Positions 1-5,804 are shown, numbered from the stretch's first letter. The stretch is 6,385 nt of DNA from Planctomycetota bacterium (GCA_022561415.1 JADFRH010000146.1:1-6385), one strand, 5' to 3'. Program-made: numbers and translations. Notes: generated by a model not told the origin, from the letters alone.

Positions 1-507
1 CCATGCTTCACCGTTTACACGGAATGCCGCTTCGCCGAATACCCCATCTCCCAGATTCCAGTTTACCTGCCCCGAGGATGTACTCCCCACGATCCAGTAT
101 CGTTGGTCGGAACTTAGCAACAGTGACACGGGCAGCGAAGTCGACAAAACCGTTTGTGTCGTCGAAATCCCTGAGATTTGAAACAGCGCAATCTGGGTTT
201 CCGGAGCTCCAGCATCATCGAGATGGATCGAGAAGTCGGCCGATGACCCAGCCAATCCTGCGTAATGAAACACAGGAACCTGAAGTTCAGTAACCTGATA
301 CGGGCCAAGAGGTAGCACGTCGAAAGGAAATGCCCGATCGATGCTCTGATTGATTCCCCAAAAGGAGTCCTCCCAATACGGGGGCGGAGCCTCGAGCGAA
401 CTTCCAGCCACGACGACCGTAGCGGGGTCGACCTGGCCGCCGAGTGCCACGCGCGCCACCAACATGACAACCGCAATCAATTGAAGTACGTTTCTGCTGA
501 CCATCAT
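1..507 (-). CDS. Secreted choice-of-anchor (PEP-CTERM-like) exoprotein, 5' part only
   Basis: The frame is open from an ATG at 507 to the left edge (169 codons, no stop), so the C-terminus lies outside the window. The N-terminus is a Sec-type signal peptide: a short start with one Arg, a hydrophobic core at about residues 7-22 and a likely cleavage near A21-L22-G23. A beta-rich extracellular domain follows from about residue 50. Its segments (LGPYQVTELQVPVF, SIHLDDAGAPETQIALF, RYWIVGS, VNWNLGDGVFGEAAFRVNG) follow the pattern of the 'choice-of-anchor' domains found in exosortase or cell-surface substrates. In that pattern a mild 'x-d-x-x-G-x-P' turn precedes a YW strand and ends in W....AFRVNG. 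A second ATG lies at 504. The first is preferred because a GGAGG sits 9 bases upstream. A C-terminal sorting signal is expected beyond the edge but cannot be seen. The exact family and function are unknown. Confidence 0.8.
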   Translation of the reverse strand, partial: MMVSRNVLQLIAVVMLVARVALGGQVDPATVVVAGSSLEAPPPYWEDSFWGINQSIDRAFPFDVLPLGPYQVTELQVPVFHYAGLAGSSADFSIHLDDAGAPETQIALFQISGISTTQTVLSTSLPVSLLLSSDQRYWIVGSTSSGQVNWNLGDGVFGEAAFRVNGEAW

Positions 508-792
508 GTACACCCGCCTCCGTCTCGGTCGAATTGACAAACCATTCGAATCTGATGCGCGGCGATCCATCATTTCCGCTTCACCAAACAACAACCGTTC
601 AGCTTAACCGAACGGGTTACACGATTCAACTGAAATTGTCCAAATGGCTCATACCATGGAAAGAAAGCACTTTGTGATTCGATTTCAGCATACGCGACGA
701 AACATTTTCCTAACCGATTCGGCCTTTCAGACAGAACTACGCGCGATTCTCGGCTTGCATCCGCGTGGAAGCGGGCGACAATCGGCAGGGAC
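508..792. other. Divergent intergenic region between the exoprotein gene and nadC
   Basis: This 285-base stretch separates two divergent genes and should hold both promoters. It is visibly richer in A and T than the genes to its right. A small inverted repeat, CCGTTC (595-600) and GAACGG (610-615) with a 9-nt loop, extends by a further AA/TT pair past a one-base bulge. It could be an operator or a weak hairpin. I could not find a convincing pair of -35 and -10 boxes for either gene, and I see no small ORF with coding character. Confidence 0.5.
517..521 (-). promoter_or_regulatory. Ribosome binding site of the exoprotein gene
   Basis: GGAGG on the minus strand lies 9 bases upstream of the ATG at 507. 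It decides between the two adjacent ATGs (507 and 504) and supports this frame as a real gene although it has no stop codon in the window. Confidence 0.65.
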
Positions 793-1683
793 ATGACGCT
801 TGGAGACCATGACGACATCCGCCGACTGATCGAGCTGGCCAAAGACGAAGACCTCGGCACAGGCGATCTGACCTCGGCCCTGACGATTGACTCCCATGAA
901 GCGTCCGCGTTTCGTGTAGTGGCGAAACAAACAGGCGTATTCGCCGGTCGAGAGATCGCGCCGGCCGTCGTGCGTGCGTACGACCCGTCGATCGAAATCA
1001 CCTGGACCGACGCCGGTCGGGACGGGGCGCGAATCGAGTCGATCCCCACCGAACTCGCTACGATCCGCGGCCCGCTCGCTCAGGTGCTGGCGGCCGAGCG
1101 CGCCGTGCTCAATTTCTTGCAGCGCCTCAGCGGTGTTGCCACGCTGACACGCACGTATGTAGACGCGGTGGCCGGTACGACCGCGACCATCTGCGACACC
1201 CGCAAGACGACGCCCGGCTGGCGACAGCTCGACAAGTACGCCGTGCGCTGCGGCGGCGGAACCAACCACCGCTTCGGTCTCTACGACGCGGTCTTAATCA
1301 AGGACAACCACCTGACCGGCATCGAGCCGTCGCGGATGGCGAGTGCGGTGTTTGACATGCTCAATCGCCTGGACCGCTCCAGAGTAAAACCGACATTTAT
1401 CGAGGTCGAAGCGCAAACGCTCGCGCAGGTCGAAGAGCTCTGCAAGGTCGTCGGCATTGACGTCATCCTCGTCGACAATTCTTCGCTCGACCAGCTTCGC
1501 CAGGCCGTGGCGATTCGCAACGCCAACGCACTCGAAGGCACGGTGCAGCTCGAAGCGTCGGGCGGCATCACGCTGGGGACCGTGCGAGCGGTGGCCGAGA
1601 CGGGCGTCGAACGAATCTCGATCGGGGCGCTGACCCACTCGGCCCCGGCGCTCGACCTCTCGCTGGAGCGCGTCGAATGCTGA
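793..1683 (+). CDS. nadC: Quinolinate phosphoribosyltransferase (nicotinate-nucleotide pyrophosphorylase, decarboxylating)
   Basis: This enzyme transfers the phosphoribosyl group of PRPP to quinolinate, giving nicotinate mononucleotide, CO2 and pyrophosphate. It is the step by which de novo synthesis joins the NAD pathway in the cytosol. At 296 residues it has normal family length. The N-terminal domain carries DEDLGTGDLTS (18-28). The catalytic barrel carries DTRKTTPG (135-142), KYAVRCGGGTNHR (148-160), LIKDNH (168-173), IEVEAQ (203-208), DVILVDN (223-229), EASGGI (254-259) and SIGALTHSAPALDLSL (276-291). These are the conserved substrate- and phosphate-binding segments of NadC. The ATG at 793 places the family N-terminus at the usual distance, and no ATG, GTG or TTG lies in frame just upstream. 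The ribosome binding site is weak (AGGG almost touching the ATG). nadA and nadB are not in the window. The last 7 bases overlap the next gene. Confidence 0.97.
   Translation: MTLGDHDDIRRLIELAKDEDLGTGDLTSALTIDSHEASAFRVVAKQTGVFAGREIAPAVVRAYDPSIEITWTDAGRDGARIESIPTELATIRGPLAQVLAAERAVLNFLQRLSGVATLTRTYVDAVAGTTATICDTRKTTPGWRQLDKYAVRCGGGTNHRFGLYDAVLIKDNHLTGIEPSRMASAVFDMLNRLDRSRVKPTFIEVEAQTLAQVEELCKVVGIDVILVDNSSLDQLRQAVAIRNANALEGTVQLEASGGITLGTVRAVAETGVERISIGALTHSAPALDLSLERVEC
1665..1668 (+). promoter_or_regulatory. Ribosome binding site of the SGNH hydrolase gene inside nadC
   Basis: GGAG lies within the last codons of nadC, 8 bases upstream of the ATG at 1677. It supports that start and suggests that the hydrolase is translated from the nadC transcript. 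Confidence 0.55.
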
Positions 1684-2723
1684 CCAGCGGCCTGTTCGGA
1701 TATCCAGTCGACTATGCGCTGTGGTGGCTGTTGTTCATCTCGGTTGTGATTCACACATGGTGCTTTTTTCGCTTTTTCCCCAAGGCGCGGTTTCGCAAGC
1801 TCGGCTTGGTTACGGGCAACGCGCTCGTCCTGCTCTGTATACTGGGCGCTGCGGGGCTGGCAGGCGAAACCTATTTTCGATTTCTGTGCGTCGAGACGGA
1901 TCCGTTCGGCTGGTCGGTGCCGTCGCAGCGATGGTTCGCGCTCTACACGCGGCTCAACTCGCTGGGCTGCCGGGACAAGGAATGGGCCGTCAAGAAGCCG
2001 TCCGGCACGCGGCGCATCGCGTTCGTGGGAGACTCGTTCACCTACGGCTGGGGGATTGAAAACACCGAAGACCGCTTCCCCGACCGGCTTGGGTCTATGC
2101 TTGGCGCGAGAACCGAAGTCATGAACGTGGCCAAACCCGGCTGGGGCACGGGCGACCAGCTCACGCCGATCCGCGACATGATTGCCGGCTACGCCATCGA
2201 CGAGGTCGTGCTGTGTTGGGTGCCCAACGACATCGAGAAACTGCTGCCCACCACCGGCGATTTCAACCCGATCCATCCGCCGCAGCCGCGATGGTTCAAC
2301 CCGGACAGCTCGTGCCTGATGGACTATCTCTATCGGCGGATCAGCGTCCCACGAGCGCGAACGGTATCGGGATATCACGACTGGCTGGCCGATGGTTACG
2401 CCGATCCCCAAGTGTGGCAGGCCTACGAGCGGCAGCTTCACGCGATCATCCAGGTCTGCCGCGACGCCAACGTCCGCCTGCACGTTGCGCTGTTGCCCTA
2501 TGTTCAATCGGGCGGGAAGACATTCGACGCCCACGCCATTCACACGCGCGTAAAACAGTTCTTCGAGACAAACAATGTAGACGTGGTTGACCTGTTGCCG
2601 TCCATTGCCGGCATGGAACCGGCCGAGCTCATGGTCAATGGCCACGACGCCCACCCGAATGAGCACGCTCAGGAACTGTTTGCCAAAGCGATCCGGTCGG
2701 TACTTGTCGACCTATCGCCGTAG
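1677..2723 (+). CDS. Membrane-anchored SGNH/GDSL-type hydrolase
   Basis: This 348-residue protein has two hydrophobic segments at the N-terminus (about residues 13-34 and 43-63), with a basic stretch between them (KARFRK). A soluble SGNH-hydrolase domain starts near residue 110. Block I is FVGDSFTYGWG (116-126), with the presumed nucleophile S120. A block II-like segment is NVAKPGWGTGDQ (150-161). Block III is WVPNDIEK (181-188), with N184 as the likely oxyanion residue. Block V is GHDAHPNEHA (322-331), with D324 and H326 completing the triad. The family includes esterases, lipases and polysaccharide acetylesterases; the substrate cannot be told from the sequence. The start overlaps the nadC stop by 7 bases, so the two genes are probably cotranscribed and coupled, although no metabolic link to NAD synthesis is evident. 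The topology of the domain relative to the membrane is not certain. Confidence 0.88.
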   Translation: MLTSGLFGYPVDYALWWLLFISVVIHTWCFFRFFPKARFRKLGLVTGNALVLLCILGAAGLAGETYFRFLCVETDPFGWSVPSQRWFALYTRLNSLGCRDKEWAVKKPSGTRRIAFVGDSFTYGWGIENTEDRFPDRLGSMLGARTEVMNVAKPGWGTGDQLTPIRDMIAGYAIDEVVLCWVPNDIEKLLPTTGDFNPIHPPQPRWFNPDSSCLMDYLYRRISVPRARTVSGYHDWLADGYADPQVWQAYERQLHAIIQVCRDANVRLHVALLPYVQSGGKTFDAHAIHTRVKQFFETNNVDVVDLLPSIAGMEPAELMVNGHDAHPNEHAQELFAKAIRSVLVDLSP

Positions 2724-2726
2724 CAA

Positions 2727-2742
2727 CCTGTTGGAAAACAGG
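2727..2742 (+). terminator. Short hairpin just after the hydrolase stop
   Basis: CCTGTT (2727-2732) and AACAGG (2737-2742) form a 6-bp stem closed by the GNRA-type tetraloop GGAA, starting 4 bases after the stop codon. No U-run follows, so a simple intrinsic terminator is doubtful. It may cooperate with the two larger hairpins downstream or protect the 3' end of the mRNA. Confidence 0.4.
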
Positions 2743-2749
2743 AATGTCT

Positions 2750-2823
2750 TGTGGGACCGACTTTCCAGTCGGTCGTTTTCGGGCCACGAGCGGCGCGTGA
2801 CCGACTAGAAAGTCGGTCCCACA
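2750..2823. repeat. 25-nt inverted repeat between convergent genes (two copies of a palindromic element)
   Basis: The arms at 2750-2774 and 2799-2823 are reverse complements over 25 bases with one mismatch, separated by 24 bases. Each arm is itself a hairpin. The first is GACCGACT (2755-2762), loop TTCC, AGTCGGTC (2767-2774). The second is GACCGACT (2799-2806), loop AGAA, AGTCGGTC (2811-2818). Each carries a TGTGG/CCACA tail on the outer side. A related third copy lies at 3688-3712. Placement between the 3' ends of the hydrolase and the TIM-barrel gene resembles REP/BIME elements, which often act in termination or mRNA stability. Neither arm is followed by a T-run. Confidence 0.85.
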
Positions 2824-2858
2824 GACGTTCTCAAAGGGCTGGTAGCCTACACCAATTA

Positions 2859-3581
2859 TCACGCGGCGCCGGCGAGTCGCGCCACAGCGGCTCGAAGCCG
2901 GTCCGGATCGTCGGTGCCTTGGACGATCACCGGACCGTCGTAACCAGCGGCAGCCAGCGCGTCAGCCAACGTATCAAGCTCACGCTCATCTAAGAGCTCG
3001 ACGCGCACCGATTTGACTCGATACCCTAGCGTCGCGATCCAATCCTCGACAACACCGACGCGGGAAACACGCGTTACATCCAAACAAACACCCACGGCCG
3101 GTGAGTTGGCCTGGTTGATGATCTCGCCAAGCTCAACCGGTGAGAGCAGACCGCCGCCGGTGGCCGCCTCGATCGCGATGGCCACGCCGGCGCCCTCGGC
3201 CTCATGCCGCAAGTCGTAGAGCACACGATAGGCGAAGTTGAGCCCGTCCTGGTATCGCGAGAAACCGGCGCCGCCCTCGCACCCATCGACCGGTGGAAGC
3301 GTCAGATTCAGGCAGGTTGCCCGGCACGTCGCGGCCAAACGGAGCAAGGCGGACACCTCGGCCAGACCGCTCTCGACATCCGTTGATTGGCACGTGGCCG
3401 CCACCGCGATCACCGCGCCGTCGGCCGCCGGTCGTACGATCGTAGGCTCTTCCACGTCCGGCAGTGCGATCTCGACCCCGTCGAACCCGTTCGAGAGCGC
3501 ATTCGCCCTGGCCGACGTTGCGGAGTCGACCTCGTCCGACGGCCCGACGTGAAGCAGAATGGGACGTCTCGACAGAGTCAT
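2859..3581 (-). CDS. TIM-barrel protein of the sugar phosphate isomerase/epimerase (AP-endonuclease-2-like) superfamily
   Basis: This 240-residue protein starts directly with a beta strand (PILLHVGPSDE, 7-17) and shows the alternating strand-helix pattern of a TIM barrel: FDGVEIAL (33-40), AVIAVAATC (56-64), CLNLTLPPV (90-98), VAIAIEAATGG (133-143), AVGVCLDVTRVSRVG (162-176), VKSVRVEL (189-196), DGPVIVQG (215-222). The order IEAATGG...GVCLDV...LGYRV is typical of the xylose-isomerase-like superfamily. In active members four acidic or histidine residues bind metal. Here E138 and D168 are present, but the usual VHLKD histidine position is R193 and the usual final glutamate appears to be Q221. 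The family is also often nearer 260-300 residues. The enzyme may have an altered site or be inactive, and no substrate can be assigned. The ATG at 3581 lies just before the first strand. No clear Shine-Dalgarno sequence is seen. Confidence 0.78.
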   Translation of the reverse strand: MTLSRRPILLHVGPSDEVDSATSARANALSNGFDGVEIALPDVEEPTIVRPAADGAVIAVAATCQSTDVESGLAEVSALLRLAATCRATCLNLTLPPVDGCEGGAGFSRYQDGLNFAYRVLYDLRHEAEGAGVAIAIEAATGGGLLSPVELGEIINQANSPAVGVCLDVTRVSRVGVVEDWIATLGYRVKSVRVELLDERELDTLADALAAAGYDGPVIVQGTDDPDRLRAAVARLAGAA

Positions 3582-3620
3582 TCGTTTCTATTCACAAGTG
3601 TTTCACAGGGTGCCACGCGC

Positions 3621-3626
3621 ATTGTA
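3621..3626 (-). promoter_or_regulatory. Possible -10 box for the TIM-barrel gene
   Basis: TACAAT on the minus strand matches the sigma-70 -10 consensus at 5 of 6 bases and lies about 40 bases upstream of the ATG at 3581. The matching -35 region (TTCGAG or TTTCGA at 17-18 bases) is poor, so this is tentative. Confidence 0.3.
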
Positions 3627-3668
3627 AAGCTCTTGGAAGCAATCTCGAAACTGCGGGACGAACTTTCT

Positions 3669-3682
3669 CCCGGCGCGCCGGG
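3669..3682. repeat. 14-bp perfect palindrome
   Basis: CCCGGCGCGCCGGG is perfectly self-complementary and ends five bases before the third copy of the 25-nt repeat. It lies between the divergent TIM-barrel and mutL genes. It could be a protein-binding site or part of the neighbouring repeat element; a chance GC-rich palindrome cannot be excluded. Confidence 0.6.
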
Positions 3683-3687
3683 ATCCT

Positions 3688-3712
3688 GACCGGCTGGAAA
3701 GCCGGTCCCACA
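3688..3712 (+). repeat. Third copy of the 25-nt palindromic repeat
   Basis: This copy differs from the arm at 2799-2823 at three positions. Two of them (A to G and T to C, sixth and fifteenth bases) lie opposite each other in the stem and keep pairing: GACCGGCT (3688-3695), loop GGAA, AGCCGGTC (3700-3707), tail CCACA (3708-3712). The compensating change suggests that the hairpin, not just the sequence, is maintained. It lies between divergent genes, where a transcription terminator would not be expected. Confidence 0.8.
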
Positions 3713-3719
3713 CCACACT

Positions 3720-3747
3720 TTGTTTGGCCACCGCCCGCGATTATACT
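3720..3747 (+). promoter_or_regulatory. Likely sigma-70-type promoter of mutL
   Basis: TTGTTT (3720-3725) and TATACT (3742-3747, 5 of 6 to consensus) are separated by 16 bases, which predicts a start near 3754 and a leader of about 60 bases. The -10 box lies in a small inverted repeat, CCGCGA (3735-3740) and TCGCGG (3747-3752). The box stands out as an A/T island in a very GC-rich stretch. The -35 box matches only at TTG. Confidence 0.45.
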
Positions 3748-3814
3748 CGCGGCGGCGATCCGGCGCGTTGCATCCGCCGGTGTCGTTACGAGCGGGAGCC
3801 AGCGAAAGACCCCT

Positions 3815-5737
3815 ATGATCGTAACCACCGAGTGCAAAATCCGCGTCCTGCCCGATCTTCTCATCAAGAAGATCGCGGCCGGTGAGGTCGTGGAACGCCC
3901 CGGCAGCGTCGTCAAGGAGCTGCTCGAAAACGCGGTCGACGCCGGCGCCACGCGAATCGCCGTCACGATCGAAGAGGGCGGCAAGCAGCTCATCCGCGTC
4001 ACCGACGACGGCTGCGGCATGTCGGCCGAGGAGCTGCGCCTGGCCGTGATGCCCCACGCCACCAGCAAGATTATCGCCGAGGACGACCTGTATTCAATCA
4101 GCACGCTGGGCTTTCGCGGCGAGGCGCTGGCCAGTATTTCGTCGGTCTCGAAGCTCCGCGTCGCGTCCCGCCGACCCGATTCGATCGAGGGCAACGAGAT
4201 CCGCGTGGTGGCCGACAAAGTCGAAACGGCGCAGGCGGCCGGTTGCCCGGTCGGCACGACCATCGAAATCCGCGACCTGTTTTTCAACGTGCCCGCCCGG
4301 CGAAAATTCCTGCGCACCAACTCGACCGAAACGGGGCACATCAACGAACAACTCGCCCGCCTCGCCCTGGCCCATCCCTCCATCGCGTTCGAGCTCACCA
4401 ACAACGGCAAGGTCAAGCAGAACCTGCCGGGCTGCGCAACGCTGAGCGAGCGCATCGCCAAGTTCTACGGACCCGAGCTGGCCGCAGCATTGTTGCACGT
4501 TCACCGCAACGAACGCGATGTCGAACTCGAGGCCTACGTCGCGCCCCCGGCGCAGTCGCGGGCGACGGCGCAGTGGCAGTACGTCTTTGTCAATGGCCGG
4601 TACGTTCGCGACCGCTACATTCAGCACGCCATCAAGGAGGCCCACCGCGGCCTGACCGAACCCAACCGGCACGGCGTCGTCTTTTTGTTCCTGACCGTGA
4701 ACCCGCGCGACGTGGACGTCAACGTTCACCCAACCAAGATCGAAGTCCGCTTCGCCGATCCGCAACTGATCCACTCGCAGGTGCTCAGCGCGCTTCGTGA
4801 GACGTTTCACAAGGCCGACCTGACGCCCGCGCTGAACACGCGTCGAGCCGCGCAAACCGTCAGTGAGGCGCAGCAGGATCGCATGCGCCACGACCTGGCC
4901 GGTGCGCTCAAGGGCATGACGCCCATCCAGCCGGGCTCTTCGCGGTCGCCGGGATACGGGGGCGGCGAAACGAAGTCAGAATTCAGAATTCAGAATTCAG
5001 AATTTTCCGGTCCGGGCGGCGGGCGAATGGACACCGGTATGGACCCGGCCCGGATGTGGAAGTCGCTGTATGGCACTCCCCCATCGAATACCGACCGACA
5101 ACCGGGAAGCAGCGCTGACGTAGCCGAGGCCGGATCGCCGCAGAGAGGGTTCACGCACGAAACGCGCCGACCCCGTGCGATACAGATGCACAATCTATAC
5201 CTCGTGGCCGAGACTGAAGAGGGAATTGTGATTGTCGATCAGCACGCCCTGCACGAGCGCGTGATCTACGAGCAACTGAGGCAGCGCATCACCACCGGCT
5301 CGTTGCAGTCGCAGCGGCTGCTGCTGCCCGAGACGGTCAGTGTCACGCCGCAACAGGCCGCTCTCTTGGAATCCAACGCCGATCTGCTGACCAAGCTCGG
5401 TCTGGAGATAACGCCCTTCGGCTCAGACAGCGTGGCCGTGCAGAGCTTTCCGGCACTGCTCAAGGACACGGACGTCGTGTCGTTCATGAAAGACCTGATC
5501 GATTTCCTGACGCAGCAGGCGGGGCAAACGAAACCGGACGTAGTGCTCGACAGCGTGCTGAGCATGATGGCGTGCAAGGCGGCCGTCAAAGCGGGCGACC
5601 CGCTCTCGCCGGAAGAGATCGACGCCCTGTTTGAAAAGAAAGAGCTGATCGACAAGCCCAGCAGTTGCCCTCATGGCCGACCCACCACGCTGAAACTCAC
5701 CCGAGCCGATCTCGACCGTCAGTTTCATAGAACGTAG
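3815..5737 (+). CDS. mutL: DNA mismatch repair protein MutL (endonuclease type)
   Basis: MutL couples mismatch recognition by MutS to strand removal. The 640-residue protein has the GHKL ATPase domain with VVKELLENAVDAGA (32-45; E35 catalytic, N39 for Mg), DDGCGM (64-69), HATSKI (81-86), GFRGEAL (99-105) and VNVHPTK (302-308). A low-complexity Gly/Ser-rich linker spans about 335-455. The C-terminal domain has the endonuclease motif DQHALHERVIYE (475-486; DQHA-x2-E-x4-E), ACK (586-588, usually ACR), CPHGRP (618-623) and FHR (637-639). This is the nicking MutL type of bacteria without MutH. The frame is open to 3464, but the ATG at 3815 gives the family N-terminus and no closer start exists; its ribosome binding site is poor. 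mutS is not adjacent. The linker contains a four-copy 7-nt repeat coding SEFRIQNSEF (388-397). Confidence 0.97.
   Translation: MIVTTECKIRVLPDLLIKKIAAGEVVERPGSVVKELLENAVDAGATRIAVTIEEGGKQLIRVTDDGCGMSAEELRLAVMPHATSKIIAEDDLYSISTLGFRGEALASISSVSKLRVASRRPDSIEGNEIRVVADKVETAQAAGCPVGTTIEIRDLFFNVPARRKFLRTNSTETGHINEQLARLALAHPSIAFELTNNGKVKQNLPGCATLSERIAKFYGPELAAALLHVHRNERDVELEAYVAPPAQSRATAQWQYVFVNGRYVRDRYIQHAIKEAHRGLTEPNRHGVVFLFLTVNPRDVDVNVHPTKIEVRFADPQLIHSQVLSALRETFHKADLTPALNTRRAAQTVSEAQQDRMRHDLAGALKGMTPIQPGSSRSPGYGGGETKSEFRIQNSEFSGPGGGRMDTGMDPARMWKSLYGTPPSNTDRQPGSSADVAEAGSPQRGFTHETRRPRAIQMHNLYLVAETEEGIVIVDQHALHERVIYEQLRQRITTGSLQSQRLLLPETVSVTPQQAALLESNADLLTKLGLEITPFGSDSVAVQSFPALLKDTDVVSFMKDLIDFLTQQAGQTKPDVVLDSVLSMMACKAAVKAGDPLSPEEIDALFEKKELIDKPSSCPHGRPTTLKLTRADLDRQFHRT
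4977..5004 (+). repeat. Four perfect tandem copies of CAGAATT within mutL
   Basis: The units lie at 4977-4983, 4984-4990, 4991-4997 and 4998-5004. They form an AT-rich island inside a strongly GC-rich linker of mutL, so the protein shows a 7-residue period (SEFRIQN, SEF). Since 7 is not a multiple of 3, any change of one unit changes the frame. The repeat resembles short tandemly repeated sequences that are scattered through some bacterial genomes; whether other copies exist here is unknown. Confidence 0.95.
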
Positions 5738-5742
5738 AACAG

Positions 5743-5790
5743 GAAACGTCGAAACGTCAACACGTCGAAACGTCAAAACCTTGAAACCTT
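5743..5790. repeat. Degenerate 8-nt tandem array between mutL and the IIA gene
   Basis: Six consecutive octamers can be read from 5743: GAAACGTC, GAAACGTC, AACACGTC, GAAACGTC, AAAACCTT, GAAACCTT. The array starts 5 bases after the mutL stop and ends 14 bases before the stop of the convergent IIA gene. No stable hairpin with a T-run is seen, so it is not an obvious terminator. It may be a decayed microsatellite or a set of protein-binding half-sites. Confidence 0.8.
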
Positions 5791-5804
5791 CAACAGCGCA
5801 GTCC

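Noticed and set aside
1281..2666. A 461-codon open frame on the minus strand opposite nadC and the hydrolase
   Set aside because: It lies wholly opposite two genes with clear motifs and reads as low-complexity Arg/Ala/Val-rich sequence without any recognisable domain. Long antisense frames are expected in GC-rich DNA.
2750..2823. The 25-nt inverted repeat as ends of an insertion sequence or a CRISPR pair
   Set aside because: The spacer is only 24 bases, there is no transposase, the copies are inverted rather than direct, and no target duplication is visible.
3776..3806. GTTACGAGCGGGAGCCAGCG upstream of mutL as another interspersed repeat
   Set aside because: It reminded me of repeated intergenic motifs in related genomes, but only one copy occurs here and it cannot be supported from the window.
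3464..3814. Upstream extension of the mutL frame by 117 codons to an ATG at 3464
   Set aside because: It runs antisense through the start of the TIM-barrel gene and through the intergenic repeats. MutL proteins begin about ten residues before the IxVLP motif, which fits the ATG at 3815.
3592..4461. A 289-codon open frame on the minus strand across the mutL start
   Set aside because: It is antisense to the well-supported ATPase domain of MutL and has a Ser/Arg-rich composition with no domain features.
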